From Candidatus Cloacimonadota bacterium (GTDB taxonomy: Bacteria > Muiribacteriota > UBA6191): 64,000 nucleotides of DNA. Where the stretch lies: contig JAGSHD010000011.1 in NCBI GenBank assembly GCA_023954715.1, forward strand, positions 107,464-171,463. The letters are read 5' to 3'. Below the pieces are notes generated by a model that was not told the origin of the DNA, did not search any database, and saw nothing but the letters and a program-made list of their open reading frames with translations. The translations under genes and the position numbers were made by a program. Below are positions 36,732 through 48,700 of the stretch, piece after piece (position 1 is the stretch's first letter; the number at the start of each line of letters is the position of its first letter).

Positions 36732-38480
36732 ATGAAATCAAATATATTATTTTCGAAATTTCATTGGCAATGGATTTCAAATATCTGGAAAAGGCATTTA
36801 CCCTTTGCTTTATTGTTAGTTTTTTTGACAATATTATCAACGGTATCCTCATTATTATTTCCGTTATTTTTTAAATACCTAATTAATGAGTTACAGAAAA
36901 ATGCTACCTCATTACAATTAGATGAGTTTCGCTTGCAAATGATTGGTCTACTGTTAGTTATGGGATTATTACAATTGTCTGCTGCAAGTTATCCTTATTT
37001 TCGAGCAAAGATGAACCTAATCATTGATTGGGAAGTGAGAGAAAAGTACTTTCATTTATTGCTAGAGCAAAATCAAGAGTTTTTAAGCCACTTTAAAACA
37101 GGAGACTTGATCACAAGGTTGACCGATGATATCGCAAGGTTTCCTAAAATTTCATGGTTTTGTTGCTCTGGTATTTTTCGAGCCTTTAACTCTTTATCTA
37201 TTGTTGTCTTTTGCATTGGTGTAATGACTTATTTAAACTGGAAGTTGGCTCTGTGTACGTTGCTTCCATTGCCTTTTGCCTTGTGGGTTTATACTACCTT
37301 GGCTTCTAAATTAGATGAGGGGTATAAAGCTTCACAAAAAGCTATTAGTGAAACAAATAATCATTTGGAGTCTTGTTTATCTGGGATCAAGATATTAATG
37401 GCTTTCAATGGAGAAAAAAGAGAAGTAAATCGTTTTGAAAGAATTTTAGATGATCGTTACCATGCAGAGTTTAATATTACAAAACTTTCTGGAAAAATGG
37501 GCTTGTTTTACGAGTTTATTGGTCATTTTGGGCAGGTTATTGTGGTTTTAGTTGGTGGTTTGATGGTTGTTCGGGGTGAGTTAAGTTTAGGGGACTATTA
37601 TGCATTTTTTTCTTATCTAGGAATCATTGTGTACCCAATGCTAGATATACCCCATTTATTTGTTACATCAAGACAGGCTTTTGTATGTATTGATCGTTTA
37701 GAGGCTCTCAATCAAAAAGCTGAGGATGTGAATCAAGAGGTGACAGAAAAATCTCATGTAATGAGCGAGTTTGAGCATTTGGAGCTAAGAAATGTTTCTT
37801 TTTCTTATGAAGAGCAAAGTGTTTTAGATAATATTACTTTTTCTGTGAAAAAAGGTCAGATCGTAGCAATTGTTGGTAAGATTGGCTCCGGAAAATCCAC
37901 TCTCCTACAATTGATTGCGGGTACACATAAGGCTGGTTTTGGGGATGTTCGATTTAATGGAGTATCTAGAAAAGACATCAATGAAAAATCTTTAAGAAAG
38001 TCCATGGCTTTTGTAGCACAAGAACCAACAATTTTCTCAGAAACAGTAGAAGAAAATATTCGATTTTTTCGAGAGTACACTCCAGAGCAGATCAAGACCT
38101 CTGCTGGTTTGTCTCAAGTGAAAGATGAAATGGATTTATTGCCTAATGGATTCTTGGAGAAATTAGGGCAAAATGGAGTAAATATATCTGGGGGGCAAAA
38201 GCAAAGGCTTACTATTGCAAGAGCATTGCTAGGTAAACCGGGTTTGCTTTTAATGGATGATGTAACCGCAGCATTAGATGCTGAAAATGAGAAATTATTT
38301 TGGGGGGATTTAAAAAATCATTTAGATGATGCAGCTATTGTAGTAGTAACCCATCGAATGGCAACAGCAAGACAAGCTCATAAGGTGATTTATTTAGATG
38401 AAGGAAAAATAAAAGCTCAAGGAACTTTTGAAGATTTAAAAGAAAGATCACAAGACTTTCGTGAAATGATTAATGAATAG
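36732..38480 (+). CDS. ABC exporter half-transporter with degenerate Walker B
   Basis: This 582-residue protein has a six-helix exporter membrane domain (about 25-320) and an ATPase domain with Walker A GKIGSGKST (382-390), a normal signature ISGGQ (485-489) and switch His541. Its Walker B ends in Asp-Asp (LLLMDD, 509-510), so the catalytic Glu is replaced by Asp. In heterodimeric exporters such as TM287/288 and BmrCD the same change, paired with an altered signature in the partner, marks the non-hydrolytic nucleotide site. The gene follows its partner by nine bases with AGGATAA upstream. A G6-CAA sequence at 38190 is read without a frame change. Confidence 0.9.
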   Translation: MKSNILFSKFHWQWISNIWKRHLPFALLLVFLTILSTVSSLLFPLFFKYLINELQKNATSLQLDEFRLQMIGLLLVMGLLQLSAASYPYFRAKMNLIIDWEVREKYFHLLLEQNQEFLSHFKTGDLITRLTDDIARFPKISWFCCSGIFRAFNSLSIVVFCIGVMTYLNWKLALCTLLPLPFALWVYTTLASKLDEGYKASQKAISETNNHLESCLSGIKILMAFNGEKREVNRFERILDDRYHAEFNITKLSGKMGLFYEFIGHFGQVIVVLVGGLMVVRGELSLGDYYAFFSYLGIIVYPMLDIPHLFVTSRQAFVCIDRLEALNQKAEDVNQEVTEKSHVMSEFEHLELRNVSFSYEEQSVLDNITFSVKKGQIVAIVGKIGSGKSTLLQLIAGTHKAGFGDVRFNGVSRKDINEKSLRKSMAFVAQEPTIFSETVEENIRFFREYTPEQIKTSAGLSQVKDEMDLLPNGFLEKLGQNGVNISGGQKQRLTIARALLGKPGLLLMDDVTAALDAENEKLFWGDLKNHLDDAAIVVVTHRMATARQAHKVIYLDEGKIKAQGTFEDLKERSQDFREMINE

Positions 38481-38501
38481 TCTTATGTTTAGATCGTAAT
38501 A

Positions 38502-38530
38502 TTGTAATATTAGATTATTAGGAGTAGAAT
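38502..38530 (+). promoter_or_regulatory. Candidate promoter of the chemoreceptor gene
   Basis: TTGTAA (38502-38507), a 17-base spacer and TAGAAT (38525-38530), 36 bases before the ATG at 38566. Confidence 0.5.
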
Positions 38531-38565
38531 TAAGTACTTAATATTTTTTACTTCAGGGGATCTAT

Positions 38566-40971
38566 ATGTTTACCAATATGACGATCAGACAAAGACTTTT
38601 AGTTATATTAGCAGCACCTTTTTTTGGGGTGCTGTTTTTTTCTGGCAAAATGATTTTGGACAGTAGACAAGTCTACTTGAAAACAAGTCATTTTGACTCA
38701 TATTTTAAAGTTATGGTTTCCTCATACAATTTAGTGCATGAGATTCAAAAAGAAAGAGGACTATCAGCTGTTTATCTGGGTAAGGTAAACGACACATCTA
38801 AGCAAAACCTGAAAAGGCAACAAAAACTTACAAATACTAAGTTAAGACTGTATCAAAAACTAACACACGAAAACAAGTTAAAAGGCTTTCCTGAGGACTT
38901 GTTAGGATCAATAAAAATATCTCAAAAGCATTTAGATCATATACAAAAAACTAGGGTTGGGATTATTGAAAACTCTATCAAAATCGATCAAGCTATCGGG
39001 TATTTTTCTAAGGCAAATGAGTATTTATTGAACAATGGTAAGCTATTGTCGCGGCATGCAATCTCTTCAAAAATTGGTCGCAATTTGTTTTCTATAAACT
39101 TTTTACAACAAGCAAAAGAAAAGTCCGGTACAATTCGGGCCAAAATCGCTGGTGGATTAGCTAAAAACCACTTTTCTTTTACATTGATGGAAGAAATTAT
39201 TCAACTTCTAAATGTAGAAAACTCCAATATTTTGAACTTTCAAAATACGCTTCAAGGTCAATCACAAAATAACTTTGAAGGAGTCATGAAACAAGAGTCC
39301 TTTCAAGTTGTTCGTGATTTATCTAATCGTATGCGAAAAAGACAAGCTCGAATAGAATATGCCAATGATGTTTCAAGAATCGTGGGATATGGTGGTGTGA
39401 TTCATTTGTTTAAAAATTATGTATTGAGAGGCACAGAAAAGTATAGAGAACGCTTTACAAATAATATTTCTCAGTTAAACGACTTGATAAAAGATTATAG
39501 AGCTCACGGTAATATAGAAAAAGACGAGATTGAGGCTTTAGACAAAATTGAAGGTGTATTTAACAAATATGATGATGCAGTTAGTGAGATCCAGCAAATG
39601 TTCAAAGATGGGCTATCTATTAAAGAGGTGGATCAAAAGATTAAAATTAATGATACTCCCGCATTAGAAGGTGTGCGTACCTTATTTAGTATTTCATTTG
39701 ATTTAGATGCAATGACATGGTTTAAGCATTCTACAGCACGGATCGAATCATTAAATGACTTCAGTGATGAGATCGTTTCTGATCTAGAAATTGATGAAGT
39801 GAGGGTTATTAAAGAAAGCTATCAAAATATTGTTAGTGCTTCTATTGTGATTAGTTTGTTTATTATATTATGTATTTATCTTGCTTGGACTAACTCTAAA
39901 ATTATTACTTCAAGTTTACAATCTATTTTAGATATGATAGGTGAATTTACTCAGGGTAACTTAGATTATCGAGTTCATTTTAGATTAAATAATGAAATTA
40001 CAACCGTTGGACGGGCTATAAATACTTTATTAGACACTCTTCAAAAGGAGATATTTCCAGCATTCGATAGTTTAGCAGAGGGTGACTTAACATATTCTAC
40101 TGACAATATCATTGTTAAAGAGCGTATTGAAAATACAAATATTCGTATGGCAAATGTTATATCTTTAGTGAAAGATACCTCTGATGATATTTTTTATCAG
40201 GGGCAGGAGATTACTAGCTCTTCACAAAGTATACTAGATTCATCGGTAGATCAAGCAGCAGCACTAGAGCAAATTTCAGCATCCATCGAAGAAATTGTTC
40301 ATAGTAATAAGTTAAATCAAGAATCTTTTCAAGAAGTAAGAGAGTTGGCTATGGACTCGAAAGGGTCAGCTAAAAAGGGTAATGATCAAATGGCAGAAAT
40401 GGCTCTTGCCATTCGAGAGATCCAGGACTCCTCCCAATCCATTGCTAAAATGGTGAAACTGATTGATGATATTTCTTTTCAAACCAATTTATTAGCCTTA
40501 AATGCAGCTGTTGAAGCAGCAAGAGCGGGAGCACACGGAAAAGGTTTTGCTGTAGTAGCAGAAGAAGTGAGAAACTTAGCCCAACGAAGTGCAAAAGCTT
40601 CGGGTGAGATTTCAGATGTAGTAGAAAATTCAATTTCAAAAATTAATCGTGGGATTTCTTTAGTGGAACAAACAGAAAATAGTTTAACTGAGATTAATGA
40701 ACACTCCATTAATCTAGAAAACTTGATTCAAGAGATTGCTGAAAAAAATGAGCATCAACTATCATCTAGTAATGAAGTTAAAATTTCGATTTTGCAAGTG
40801 ACGGATTTATCAGAAAGATCAACAGCTAGTTCTCAACAAAGTACAGTAGCCATAAAAGATTTAATGAATAAATCTGGGGAGCTTACAAACCTTGTTCAAG
40901 CTTTCACTTTATCAGAAGACAATGGTTCAAATAGCTTACCAGGACCCAATACGAAGCTACTGAACAGTTAA
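38566..40971 (+). CDS. Methyl-accepting chemotaxis protein with NIT sensor domain
   Basis: This 801-residue receptor has a first membrane helix (about 9-27) and a periplasmic region of about 390 residues. That region matches the NIT (nitrate- and nitrite-sensing) domain, with the typical [16 protein letters not shown] at its start (56-71). A second membrane helix lies at about 423-441, followed by a HAMP domain (about 445-500) and a methyl-accepting signalling domain with the highly conserved hairpin tip ([18 protein letters not shown] ... [18 protein letters not shown], about 630-670). It should signal to CheA/CheW. The NIT ligand is not certain: nitrate/nitrite was shown for NasR and proposed for others. 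It is a single gene; no che genes are in the window. AGGGGATCT precedes the start. Confidence 0.93.
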   Translation: MFTNMTIRQRLLVILAAPFFGVLFFSGKMILDSRQVYLKTSHFDSYFKVMVSSYNLVHEIQKERGLSAVYLGKVNDTSKQNLKRQQKLTNTKLRLYQKLTHENKLKGFPEDLLGSIKISQKHLDHIQKTRVGIIENSIKIDQAIGYFSKANEYLLNNGKLLSRHAISSKIGRNLFSINFLQQAKEKSGTIRAKIAGGLAKNHFSFTLMEEIIQLLNVENSNILNFQNTLQGQSQNNFEGVMKQESFQVVRDLSNRMRKRQARIEYANDVSRIVGYGGVIHLFKNYVLRGTEKYRERFTNNISQLNDLIKDYRAHGNIEKDEIEALDKIEGVFNKYDDAVSEIQQMFKDGLSIKEVDQKIKINDTPALEGVRTLFSISFDLDAMTWFKHSTARIESLNDFSDEIVSDLEIDEVRVIKESYQNIVSASIVISLFIILCIYLAWTNSKIITSSLQSILDMIGEFTQGNLDYRVHFRLNNEITTVGRAINTLLDTLQKEIFPAFDSLAEGDLTYSTDNIIVKERIENTNIRMANVISLVKDTSDDIFYQGQEITSSSQSILDSSVDQAAALEQISASIEEIVHSNKLNQESFQEVRELAMDSKGSAKKGNDQMAEMALAIREIQDSSQSIAKMVKLIDDISFQTNLLALNAAVEAARAGAHGKGFAVVAEEVRNLAQRSAKASGEISDVVENSISKINRGISLVEQTENSLTEINEHSINLENLIQEIAEKNEHQLSSSNEVKISILQVTDLSERSTASSQQSTVAIKDLMNKSGELTNLVQAFTLSEDNGSNSLPGPNTKLLNS

Positions 40972-41057
40972 AATAGTCTGTTTAGCATTCATATGACAAA
41001 AGTTACAAGTAAGTAGTCAGGTTTTAAATCTGACTTTGCTTGTTAACCTCGATGATA

Positions 41058-41089
41058 AAGCCAAGTTGTTAATCTACTTGGCTTGTTTT
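41058..41089. terminator. Terminator between convergent chemoreceptor and giant membrane protein genes
   Basis: AAGCCAAGT / ACTTGGCTT form a perfect 9-bp stem with a 9-base loop, followed by GTTTTA. It lies just before the minus-strand gene's stop codon and may serve both strands. Confidence 0.75.
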
Positions 41090-41097
41090 AAGCCCTT

Positions 41098-44000
41098 CTA
41101 TTCGTCGCTCTTTTTATTATTAATGTACCCCAAGTAAGCTATGATTAACGCTAGATAAAAGTATTGTAAACTCGATGTTACGGTAGATATAAATAAAATA
41201 GCAACTATAGATAAAGCAACTCTAACTTTAAAAAAGGGTAAGCTTAGCTGAAATACGATTGCCACAATAAATAAACAAAGTATAGAGAAGTAATCAACTG
41301 TGTTTGCTTGTTTTTCTTTTTTCTCTGGAATTTCTTCAAATTGAATGTTGATTTCGGAATCTACTCCGTTTCTAGCGCCAGTGTAGTAGTATCGACCTCT
41401 AGGAAACTGAAAATCAAATGAGTCGGTACTACGTACTCTTTGCACAAAACCATTCATATTATACTTTTGACTAATACGAATAGGGTTTTCATCAGAAAAC
41501 TTATACATGTTTTTATCGGTAGTTAAAGCGAAATACAAGTTTTTAATGTCTGTTTTAAGACGAGGTAGCTTTAAACTAAATTGATCACCACTTTGGCTTA
41601 GTGTAGCCTTGAAAAGTAAGGTAATATTAAAGTTGCGCTGCTTTTTATATTTTTTTAGTGGTAAAAGAAGATTTTTATCGTCCTTTTTTACAATATTTAA
41701 GTGTTTTCCATCAATTAGGGCTTCTTCTAAAACTGTACCGTCTGGTAAGTTAAGCTCTAGGAATTGGCTTTCTTTGTTGCTTAAAGTTAGTACAAGTTTT
41801 TGATAGATTTTGTCTTTGGACAATAGGTAGTTTTCAATTTTATAAGATATACATTGAGTTTTAGAAAAAGAAACAAATGATTTGCTTTTAACCTTCACTT
41901 CAAATTGAGATGTATCGCTTAAGCTTTGAGGAAGGTTTTCAAATTCAAGCACTTTACTTTGGTAGCTTTTTGAAGCTGTTTGAGACAATGAATCTTGCAA
42001 TTTGAATTGTATGTCTTGGCCTTCCTTGCTCTCTTTTTCAAGTTTAAAAATAGTTTCTTTGAACTCTTTTGGTGAGAAAGGAATATAAAATTGAGAGCGA
42101 TCTTGATTTTGAAAGTGGCGATAGGAAACCGTCACTTCAGAATAAGATTTAATTAAATCAATATGCAATTGATTGTCTTTGTAAGAGAGAGAGTAGTCCT
42201 CTCCTTGCTTTAAAGTAGTATATCTATGCTTCACTTGAAACTGAGATAGACTAGCATCCTTTGGTAGCCGTAATTGAAAACTATCTTTGTTTGATAATCT
42301 AACAAAATTTTTAACAATTAAATAAGGAGTGGCAAAGGATATTTTTTGGCTGAAATGGATTTTTGATTTACTAGACTTTGTAACTCTACTATTCACATAT
42401 CTTTTATAGCTTTTTTGTTTTTGAACTGATTTAACCTTTTCTACCTTAAAAGGATATTTACTGAAGTGGATAGATGTCTTTGTCTTTTTAGAGGATAAAT
42501 AATGTTGTTGGTTTTGTTTGATAGCATTGGAGACTTTCAGGTAGTATTGATCTTTTTTGTAGTCTAGAGTGGTGCTTGATGTAAGGGCCAAAGTAACTTC
42601 ATTATGAAAATCATCTCCGTAGTTTTTAGATATCAGAGGGCTCTCAATTTGAAGATGAATTGATTTTCCTTTAAAGTCCTTTACATATAAATAGGCATAA
42701 CCTTTTTTATACTTTATTTCTAGTTGAATGGCATCACCATTTTGATCAATACACTGACTGATGAGGCTTTTTTTATTGAGCCGAAGTAAATAAAAACTAT
42801 CTTCGTGTTGTTTTGAGATTGCAAAGCTATAAAAGACATTGAGCTTTTTTTCTTTAAAGTTAGGACGAAGTAAAATAGCTTGTGATTCAACTTCAAGTAG
42901 ATTTTTATCTACCTTATTGTTTTTTTGGAGTTTGTTTAACAAATGGTCTTTTACCAAAAGTTGGTTTTCAAACTGAAAGTCATTTTTTTTGAAGTCAAAA
43001 ATAGTGTAGATTTTTTCAGTTTTAGGAGCTTGGATACGATGATTGTGATAATGACTTTGTTGTATGTTTTGGCTCCATACTTCTTTAGAAGCATGATTTG
43101 CTTGTATACAAAGTAAAAGGCTTAATACAACCATGGAGTTTTTACAGATTCTGGCAAAAGAGTTAATAATAATGATTGCCAGTACAAAAAAGAGTGGCTC
43201 TGGTGTCATAAACATAAATTGTCCTGCTGGTGATAAAAGCATGAGTACAGATAAAAATCCCAATAATCCTAGTTTCTGTTTTCTTTCCAAATATAAAAAT
43301 ATAGCAAGATATAAAATGGAGAAAATACTACTAATTAATAAAGTATTGCTTTTTTGAAAGTCCTTTATGGATAATTTAATGAAAACAAGTCCATCAATAG
43401 GCGTGTTTTTACCAAAAGAAATCTTACTAGATAATTTAGGAAACTGTATTTCTACAGGCTTTACTCCACTTTTACGTATCTTTTTATATTTTGATTTTTT
43501 TTCACGTTTAGGTAGACTTTGTTTATATGCTCGAACCGCTTTTTTAGATCGATACCCACGAAGTGAGGAAGATCTTTGGCGAGAGACAGACTCTCGTTTT
43601 TCTTTAAGCATATTTAATTCTTGATTTGCCTTAGAGCGAGACTGACCTGGATAAGGGGGAGCTGGAGGAGCGTAAACATTTTTACGTCCTTTTCTTGGTC
43701 TATATTTATCTTTAGCTCCAATACCCTCAGCAAGACCACCAAAGTCATCACCAAAGCTATCTCCATCAAATGAGCTTGTAATGGACTCTTCTGGCTCAAA
43801 AGCATCAAATTCATCTTCGAAGTCAAGATTGTTTTGATCTGCTTTTATAGCTTGGGATCTTGGGTAGGATCGAAAATTTGAGCTATCTCCTCTAAACTTT
43901 ACAGAATTTCCGATAGGAGAGAGTATAAATAATGGAATAATTATGACCACCCCAATAATAAAAATAGCCAAGCCCCATTTTATTTTGCTAGCAGATTTTT

Positions 44001-45732
44001 TAGTAGTAAAACGATTAAAAATCCATGAAACTATTTTTAAAAAAATGAGCAGAGCAAGTAACGGAACAAAAATCACTACAATACACTCAAAAGTAGAAGA
44101 TGTGGATTTGAAGAACTTTCTTAAGACAAAGTTTGCATAATTTTTTATGAGACCTTGATCTTGTATTTTTTTATAACTTAAATTGGAGCCGATTGCTTGG
44201 ATGTTAAGGGCTTTTGGGTAATAAAAGTTCCAACGGGTTCTTAGACTCTCTTCTTTGGTTGGCATATATAAAGATAACTGATGGTCCTTATCTAGAGTTT
44301 CAAGAGTTTTAATGGCAATGGTTAAGCGCTTGTCTTTTGGTAAGTTAATAGCGATTTGAGCTTTGTCATTTCGAAACGGTTTTACTGGTTTATTATTGAT
44401 ATAAGACCCCAAAAACTGTACCTGAGGTGGTATATCAAAAACAAAGTTAGATGCTCCTAAATTGAGTACTTTAAAGCTATAGGAGTTAGCCAAGCGAAAC
44501 TCTTCTGTTAAAATAGAAGATACAGTAGTGTCTAAGACTTTTAATTGAGAGGACTTTTGTTGGGCAAAGGTTTTACTTTTTAATTGAATTTTACCTAATC
44601 GCTTATGAAACTCAAAACTCTTTAGAATTGGTAAATTATAATTGTCCAAGCTTTGATCTTTTAGATAAGGCAGTTTAACTAAATTTACATTTTCAATGGA
44701 ATTGATTTTTACATTTTCACTAGATATAAAATATAAAACTCCTTTAAAGAGACTGGCGTCTATTAAATGAGGGAGAGAAAAGCCATCAACTAATTGCTTT
44801 TTAGGGATACTTTGAATAAAGTTTAGGTTGATTTGCCCCATAAAGCCATCAGGAAAGATGATTTGTTTACTGTCGAAATTAAACGGTATACTTGGTTCAA
44901 AACTCAATCTCTTTAGCTGTAGATCTTTAGAAAAGCTATGCTTTAAAGAGTATATTTTTTGATGTAATACATTAATATTTAGTTTGCCTTGTATGACAAT
45001 TTCGTTTTTCTTAACATCTACTTGATATAGAGGTTTACTCAAAATGGAAGCTTTTAAACCACTAATTTTTACGGGGGCCATTACTTCTACTTTTGGTTGG
45101 ATTGGATCCACTTTTTTTGGTGTAGTAGACTTGATAAGGGTGTTTGAAATTTGAAGTGCATTTAGGCCACCACAATAAAATATATCCTCACTTTGTAGAT
45201 CGATAAACTGCTTTTTATTGTATGGATTTTGCAGGGTAAACTGATCTCCACCAATTACTTTGACTTGGGTAAGTGCAACGGGAGGCAAGTCAAAATAACC
45301 AGGAGATTCAATTAAAAAGCTCACTTGACCTTTCATTTTTTGACTTAAAGGAATCTTAAAGTGTTTAGAGTCTGTCTCAACATTTTGTAAGGATGAGTTA
45401 TTAGTTAAAACCCAAGAACGAGGGACTAATGCTAGAGATTGATTGGGATCAAACGTGGAGTAAGATAGATCCCAAACAAAGGTACCTTCAAATACGTTTT
45501 GCTCTGTCTTTTTTAAGGTTAGACTATACTTTGCAGATTGTATTTTTTGACTTTGAACTTGTTGATTATATTGATCGAGAAGTTTTTGAAACTCAACTTG
45601 AGATATCAATTGATGGTTAGAAAAGTGACTTTGAGACACATCTAATGGAAGTAATGTTGGCAAGACATTGAGTTTATTAGCAAAATTGAATGATAAAGTA
45701 ACTAAAAATATAAGAGTAGATAGAAATTTCAT
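41098..45732 (-). CDS. Giant membrane protein A, paralogue of the upstream gene; unknown function
   Basis: The start at ATG 45732 is supported by AAGGAG upstream and a signal peptide (MKFLSTLIFLVTLSFNFA); it lies one base after the stop of the 45734-50041 gene, so the two are translationally coupled. About 1,544 residues. Architecture: exported beta-rich domain 1 (about 25-540); two membrane helices (546-574, 584-606); a linker with an acidic Phe/Asp/Glu stretch (about 634-670), Pro-rich APPAPPYPG and a strongly basic Arg/Lys region (to about 750); a second membrane cluster (794-880); exported beta-rich domain 2 (about 881-1475); and a C-terminal helix cluster ending in NKKSDE. The plan repeats that of its neighbour. 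No known domain or catalytic motif is recognised. A large envelope complex is a reasonable guess. Confidence 0.8.
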   Translation of the reverse strand: MKFLSTLIFLVTLSFNFANKLNVLPTLLPLDVSQSHFSNHQLISQVEFQKLLDQYNQQVQSQKIQSAKYSLTLKKTEQNVFEGTFVWDLSYSTFDPNQSLALVPRSWVLTNNSSLQNVETDSKHFKIPLSQKMKGQVSFLIESPGYFDLPPVALTQVKVIGGDQFTLQNPYNKKQFIDLQSEDIFYCGGLNALQISNTLIKSTTPKKVDPIQPKVEVMAPVKISGLKASILSKPLYQVDVKKNEIVIQGKLNINVLHQKIYSLKHSFSKDLQLKRLSFEPSIPFNFDSKQIIFPDGFMGQINLNFIQSIPKKQLVDGFSLPHLIDASLFKGVLYFISSENVKINSIENVNLVKLPYLKDQSLDNYNLPILKSFEFHKRLGKIQLKSKTFAQQKSSQLKVLDTTVSSILTEEFRLANSYSFKVLNLGASNFVFDIPPQVQFLGSYINNKPVKPFRNDKAQIAINLPKDKRLTIAIKTLETLDKDHQLSLYMPTKEESLRTRWNFYYPKALNIQAIGSNLSYKKIQDQGLIKNYANFVLRKFFKSTSSTFECIVVIFVPLLALLIFLKIVSWIFNRFTTKKSASKIKWGLAIFIIGVVIIIPLFILSPIGNSVKFRGDSSNFRSYPRSQAIKADQNNLDFEDEFDAFEPEESITSSFDGDSFGDDFGGLAEGIGAKDKYRPRKGRKNVYAPPAPPYPGQSRSKANQELNMLKEKRESVSRQRSSSLRGYRSKKAVRAYKQSLPKREKKSKYKKIRKSGVKPVEIQFPKLSSKISFGKNTPIDGLVFIKLSIKDFQKSNTLLISSIFSILYLAIFLYLERKQKLGLLGFLSVLMLLSPAGQFMFMTPEPLFFVLAIIIINSFARICKNSMVVLSLLLCIQANHASKEVWSQNIQQSHYHNHRIQAPKTEKIYTIFDFKKNDFQFENQLLVKDHLLNKLQKNNKVDKNLLEVESQAILLRPNFKEKKLNVFYSFAISKQHEDSFYLLRLNKKSLISQCIDQNGDAIQLEIKYKKGYAYLYVKDFKGKSIHLQIESPLISKNYGDDFHNEVTLALTSSTTLDYKKDQYYLKVSNAIKQNQQHYLSSKKTKTSIHFSKYPFKVEKVKSVQKQKSYKRYVNSRVTKSSKSKIHFSQKISFATPYLIVKNFVRLSNKDSFQLRLPKDASLSQFQVKHRYTTLKQGEDYSLSYKDNQLHIDLIKSYSEVTVSYRHFQNQDRSQFYIPFSPKEFKETIFKLEKESKEGQDIQFKLQDSLSQTASKSYQSKVLEFENLPQSLSDTSQFEVKVKSKSFVSFSKTQCISYKIENYLLSKDKIYQKLVLTLSNKESQFLELNLPDGTVLEEALIDGKHLNIVKKDDKNLLLPLKKYKKQRNFNITLLFKATLSQSGDQFSLKLPRLKTDIKNLYFALTTDKNMYKFSDENPIRISQKYNMNGFVQRVRSTDSFDFQFPRGRYYYTGARNGVDSEINIQFEEIPEKKEKQANTVDYFSILCLFIVAIVFQLSLPFFKVRVALSIVAILFISTVTSSLQYFYLALIIAYLGYINNKKSDE

Positions 45733-45733
45733 T

Positions 45734-48700
45734 TTAGTTCTCCTTCTTTTGGTTAGCATAAAATGATTTAGATATGCTCAGAGCAAGTATCCAAAATACA
45801 GAAAATAAGGTGGCCACTTTGATGGTGTGAAGAGCACTAAAACTTAGAGTATGTTCAAAAGTAATTAAAAGTAAAATATGAAACAGTATCACTCGAAAGC
45901 GTAAAGCCTTGGGGGGAGATTGAAAAATCATCAATAAGTAAAATAATACAAAGAAAAAGAGGCTATAAATGATTTGTTTATTGTCATGTATTTTAGATAA
46001 GGTAAAGCCTTGAGACGGGGACTCTTCATTTGCTTTTTGAAAATATCGGTGTAGGCGAATCGGGTAAAAACTTTTGTACACTGAAAAGTCTACGGGCGCC
46101 TTGGTTGGGTTTTTTATGTTTGTAGCTTGGGGATTTTTTAGAAATTCAGGCTCTTTTTTAAAGTTCCCACGTACAAAGGCACCTTTTTCAAGATCTAACT
46201 TTAAAGGTTCATGTAAAGAAAGCTCATAAAATATTTGGGCACTTGCCAATGAAAAGTTAGGGACTCGTATTTGTCCTTGATTGTCTGAAAGAACTTTTTG
46301 TTTACTTGTGATCTCAAGTAAAAAGGCTTCGATCTCTTTTTTGTTGTTTAATTCCATTCTCATAGGAACAACAACCATATCTTTTTGTTTACCAGCTTGA
46401 ACGATATCTCCGTTGATTCGGGCTGTGATGAGTTGCTCTGTGTCTGATAGTTTGAGGTTAAAAAACTGTTGACCATTGTTTCGGATAGTAAAAGCATATC
46501 GACTAAACAGCCAACCATCCTTTTGTAGATAAGAGTGAACTCGTAAACTATCAACAAAGGCGCTAATAGAGTGAACAATCTGTCTAGGAATAGCTTGAAT
46601 TTTAAACGATTGAGCCTTTGGAGTAGTATCTTTGTGCAAAAGTTGGTGAAAGCTTGGATTAGCTTCACTTTGAAGTTGCGTGGCATTTTTTAAACTAGCG
46701 ATCAGCTCATTACTAGGCAATATGGAAAAAGATAGGTTTTCATTGGCACTAAAATGATAGATATTTTCAAATTGATCGGCTTTTGGATTAAAGAAACTTT
46801 GTAAGTCAGTCGCTTTAGATTTTAAGGGGACTTCCATCTCTAGATCTACATAGAGATTGTTTTTTTGTCCTTGATCATATTTGATCATTAAAATATGCTT
46901 TTTATCATCCACATACCAATCGCTTACTTTTGGTTTACCTTCTAGGTTAACTATTTTGATTTGTTTTGGTAAATGAATCAGAAACTCATCTTGATACGCA
47001 CCTTTCTTTAAAATTTTGGCTTGAGTTTTAATTTGAATATAGTTTTCTTCAATGAGTGCCTTATGATTTAAGGTAAATTGAAGCTTTTCAGGTTCTAACA
47101 CTTGTGTTTTGGTGATTTTATGAGCTTTAACAATAGCTGCTTCTTTTTTTACTTTTGCAAACTTAAAAGTAACTTGTGTTCCTGCTGCCAAATGATATTG
47201 GTAGAGTTTTTTAGTCTCACTTGAATAAACAGAAGACTTGCTACTCAATGAGTATCCTTTAAGCTTTGGAAACTCCAATTTTTGAATCGCTATATACGGT
47301 GTTTGTAAATATAAAGAAAAGTCATAAGGAAAGTCATTACAAACAAAATAGTCTACTTGGATAATAGGGTAATATTGATTGGTATTTAAAACTTGAATGT
47401 TTTGTTGGTCTATATTTTGAATATCTAAAGCTTGTCCATTGATAGAAACCTTTTCAACTAAAAAAGAGTTTTTATTGTTATAGAAGTTTTGATATCTAGG
47501 GATAGTAATCAACGGCTGATTGCTCTGATCTCTTTTTAGATAATAGTCCACTTGCAGTTTAAGTGAGTTGCCTTTTAGATAAAACTTCAAATCACTTCGG
47601 TAAAATTGTGTTTGAGTAGGGTGCTTTACTTCATTAACTGTTTTTGGGTATTGAGATTGCTTGATAAAGCTCAAAGTTTTTTTATTGCTTTTATATTTGT
47701 ATACATCAATAACTTGGGCAAAGTTGGGGCTAAAACAGCTTGCTAGTATAAAAGTTGCAGCAGCAACATTTTTAAAGCCTAAGAGCTTTTTAACTAAGGG
47801 ATAAAAGAGCAAAAATAATGGTCCTATGAGCAAGGAGCTAGATGGAGGCAAAGATCCACTATTTTGAAAAAAGCTAGTTAACAAAATAGCCAAGCACAAA
47901 AATAAAATAGCTTTTATATAGGACTTCTTATAAAAGAAAAAGAAGATTAGGCCTAATACAATCATAAATATAGCGGTGAAAACTGGAGATTGTATAAATG
48001 GTGTACTATCAAAATCTAATTCAATGAAAAATGGTGTTTCTAGACCATGGGGAGAAAATAAATGAGAAAAATTAGTTTCACTTGCCACACTATATATTTT
48101 TTTATGATTTAAACTTGGTGAAAAATCTCCTTGTAAAATAGGGTGGGCTGGAACATTCGATGAAGGAATATCTTGTTGCAAGTGTCCACTATAAAAGGCA
48201 GCAAAAATCGTAAAGGCTACTAGTAACAAGGTAGAAAGGAAAAGCTTTAGTTTAGTTAAAAAGCAATCATGAAAAAAGAGATTGTATCCTAATTGAGATT
48301 CTAAGAGATAGATGAAAGCAGCAAGGATAATTAAAAAAGGTAAAATGTATGGGGTGTAAGTGCCAGCAAAACTCAAAAATTGGCTTAAATCACTCTTATC
48401 TGCTTTAGGAATGGTAGGAAAGTTAGTCTTTAATATTGGGCTTTTAATACTATCATTTGTGATTTCATAGTGGATATTTGTAGTGTCCTGCTCTAGGGGG
48501 ATTTCTAGGCGAAAGTTTTGTTTGTCTTTATTTTTGGTTAAAAACTGAACCTCTAGTTTATGCTGTTTTAAGGTAGCTAATGATTTGGATTGTTGGTTTA
48601 AATTGAGGTAGTTACCTACTTCACTTCTAAATAGGCTAGAGCTAGGCACATCAACAGAAAACTCTCCCTGTTGATTAACATAAGTATGAATCTCCTTACC

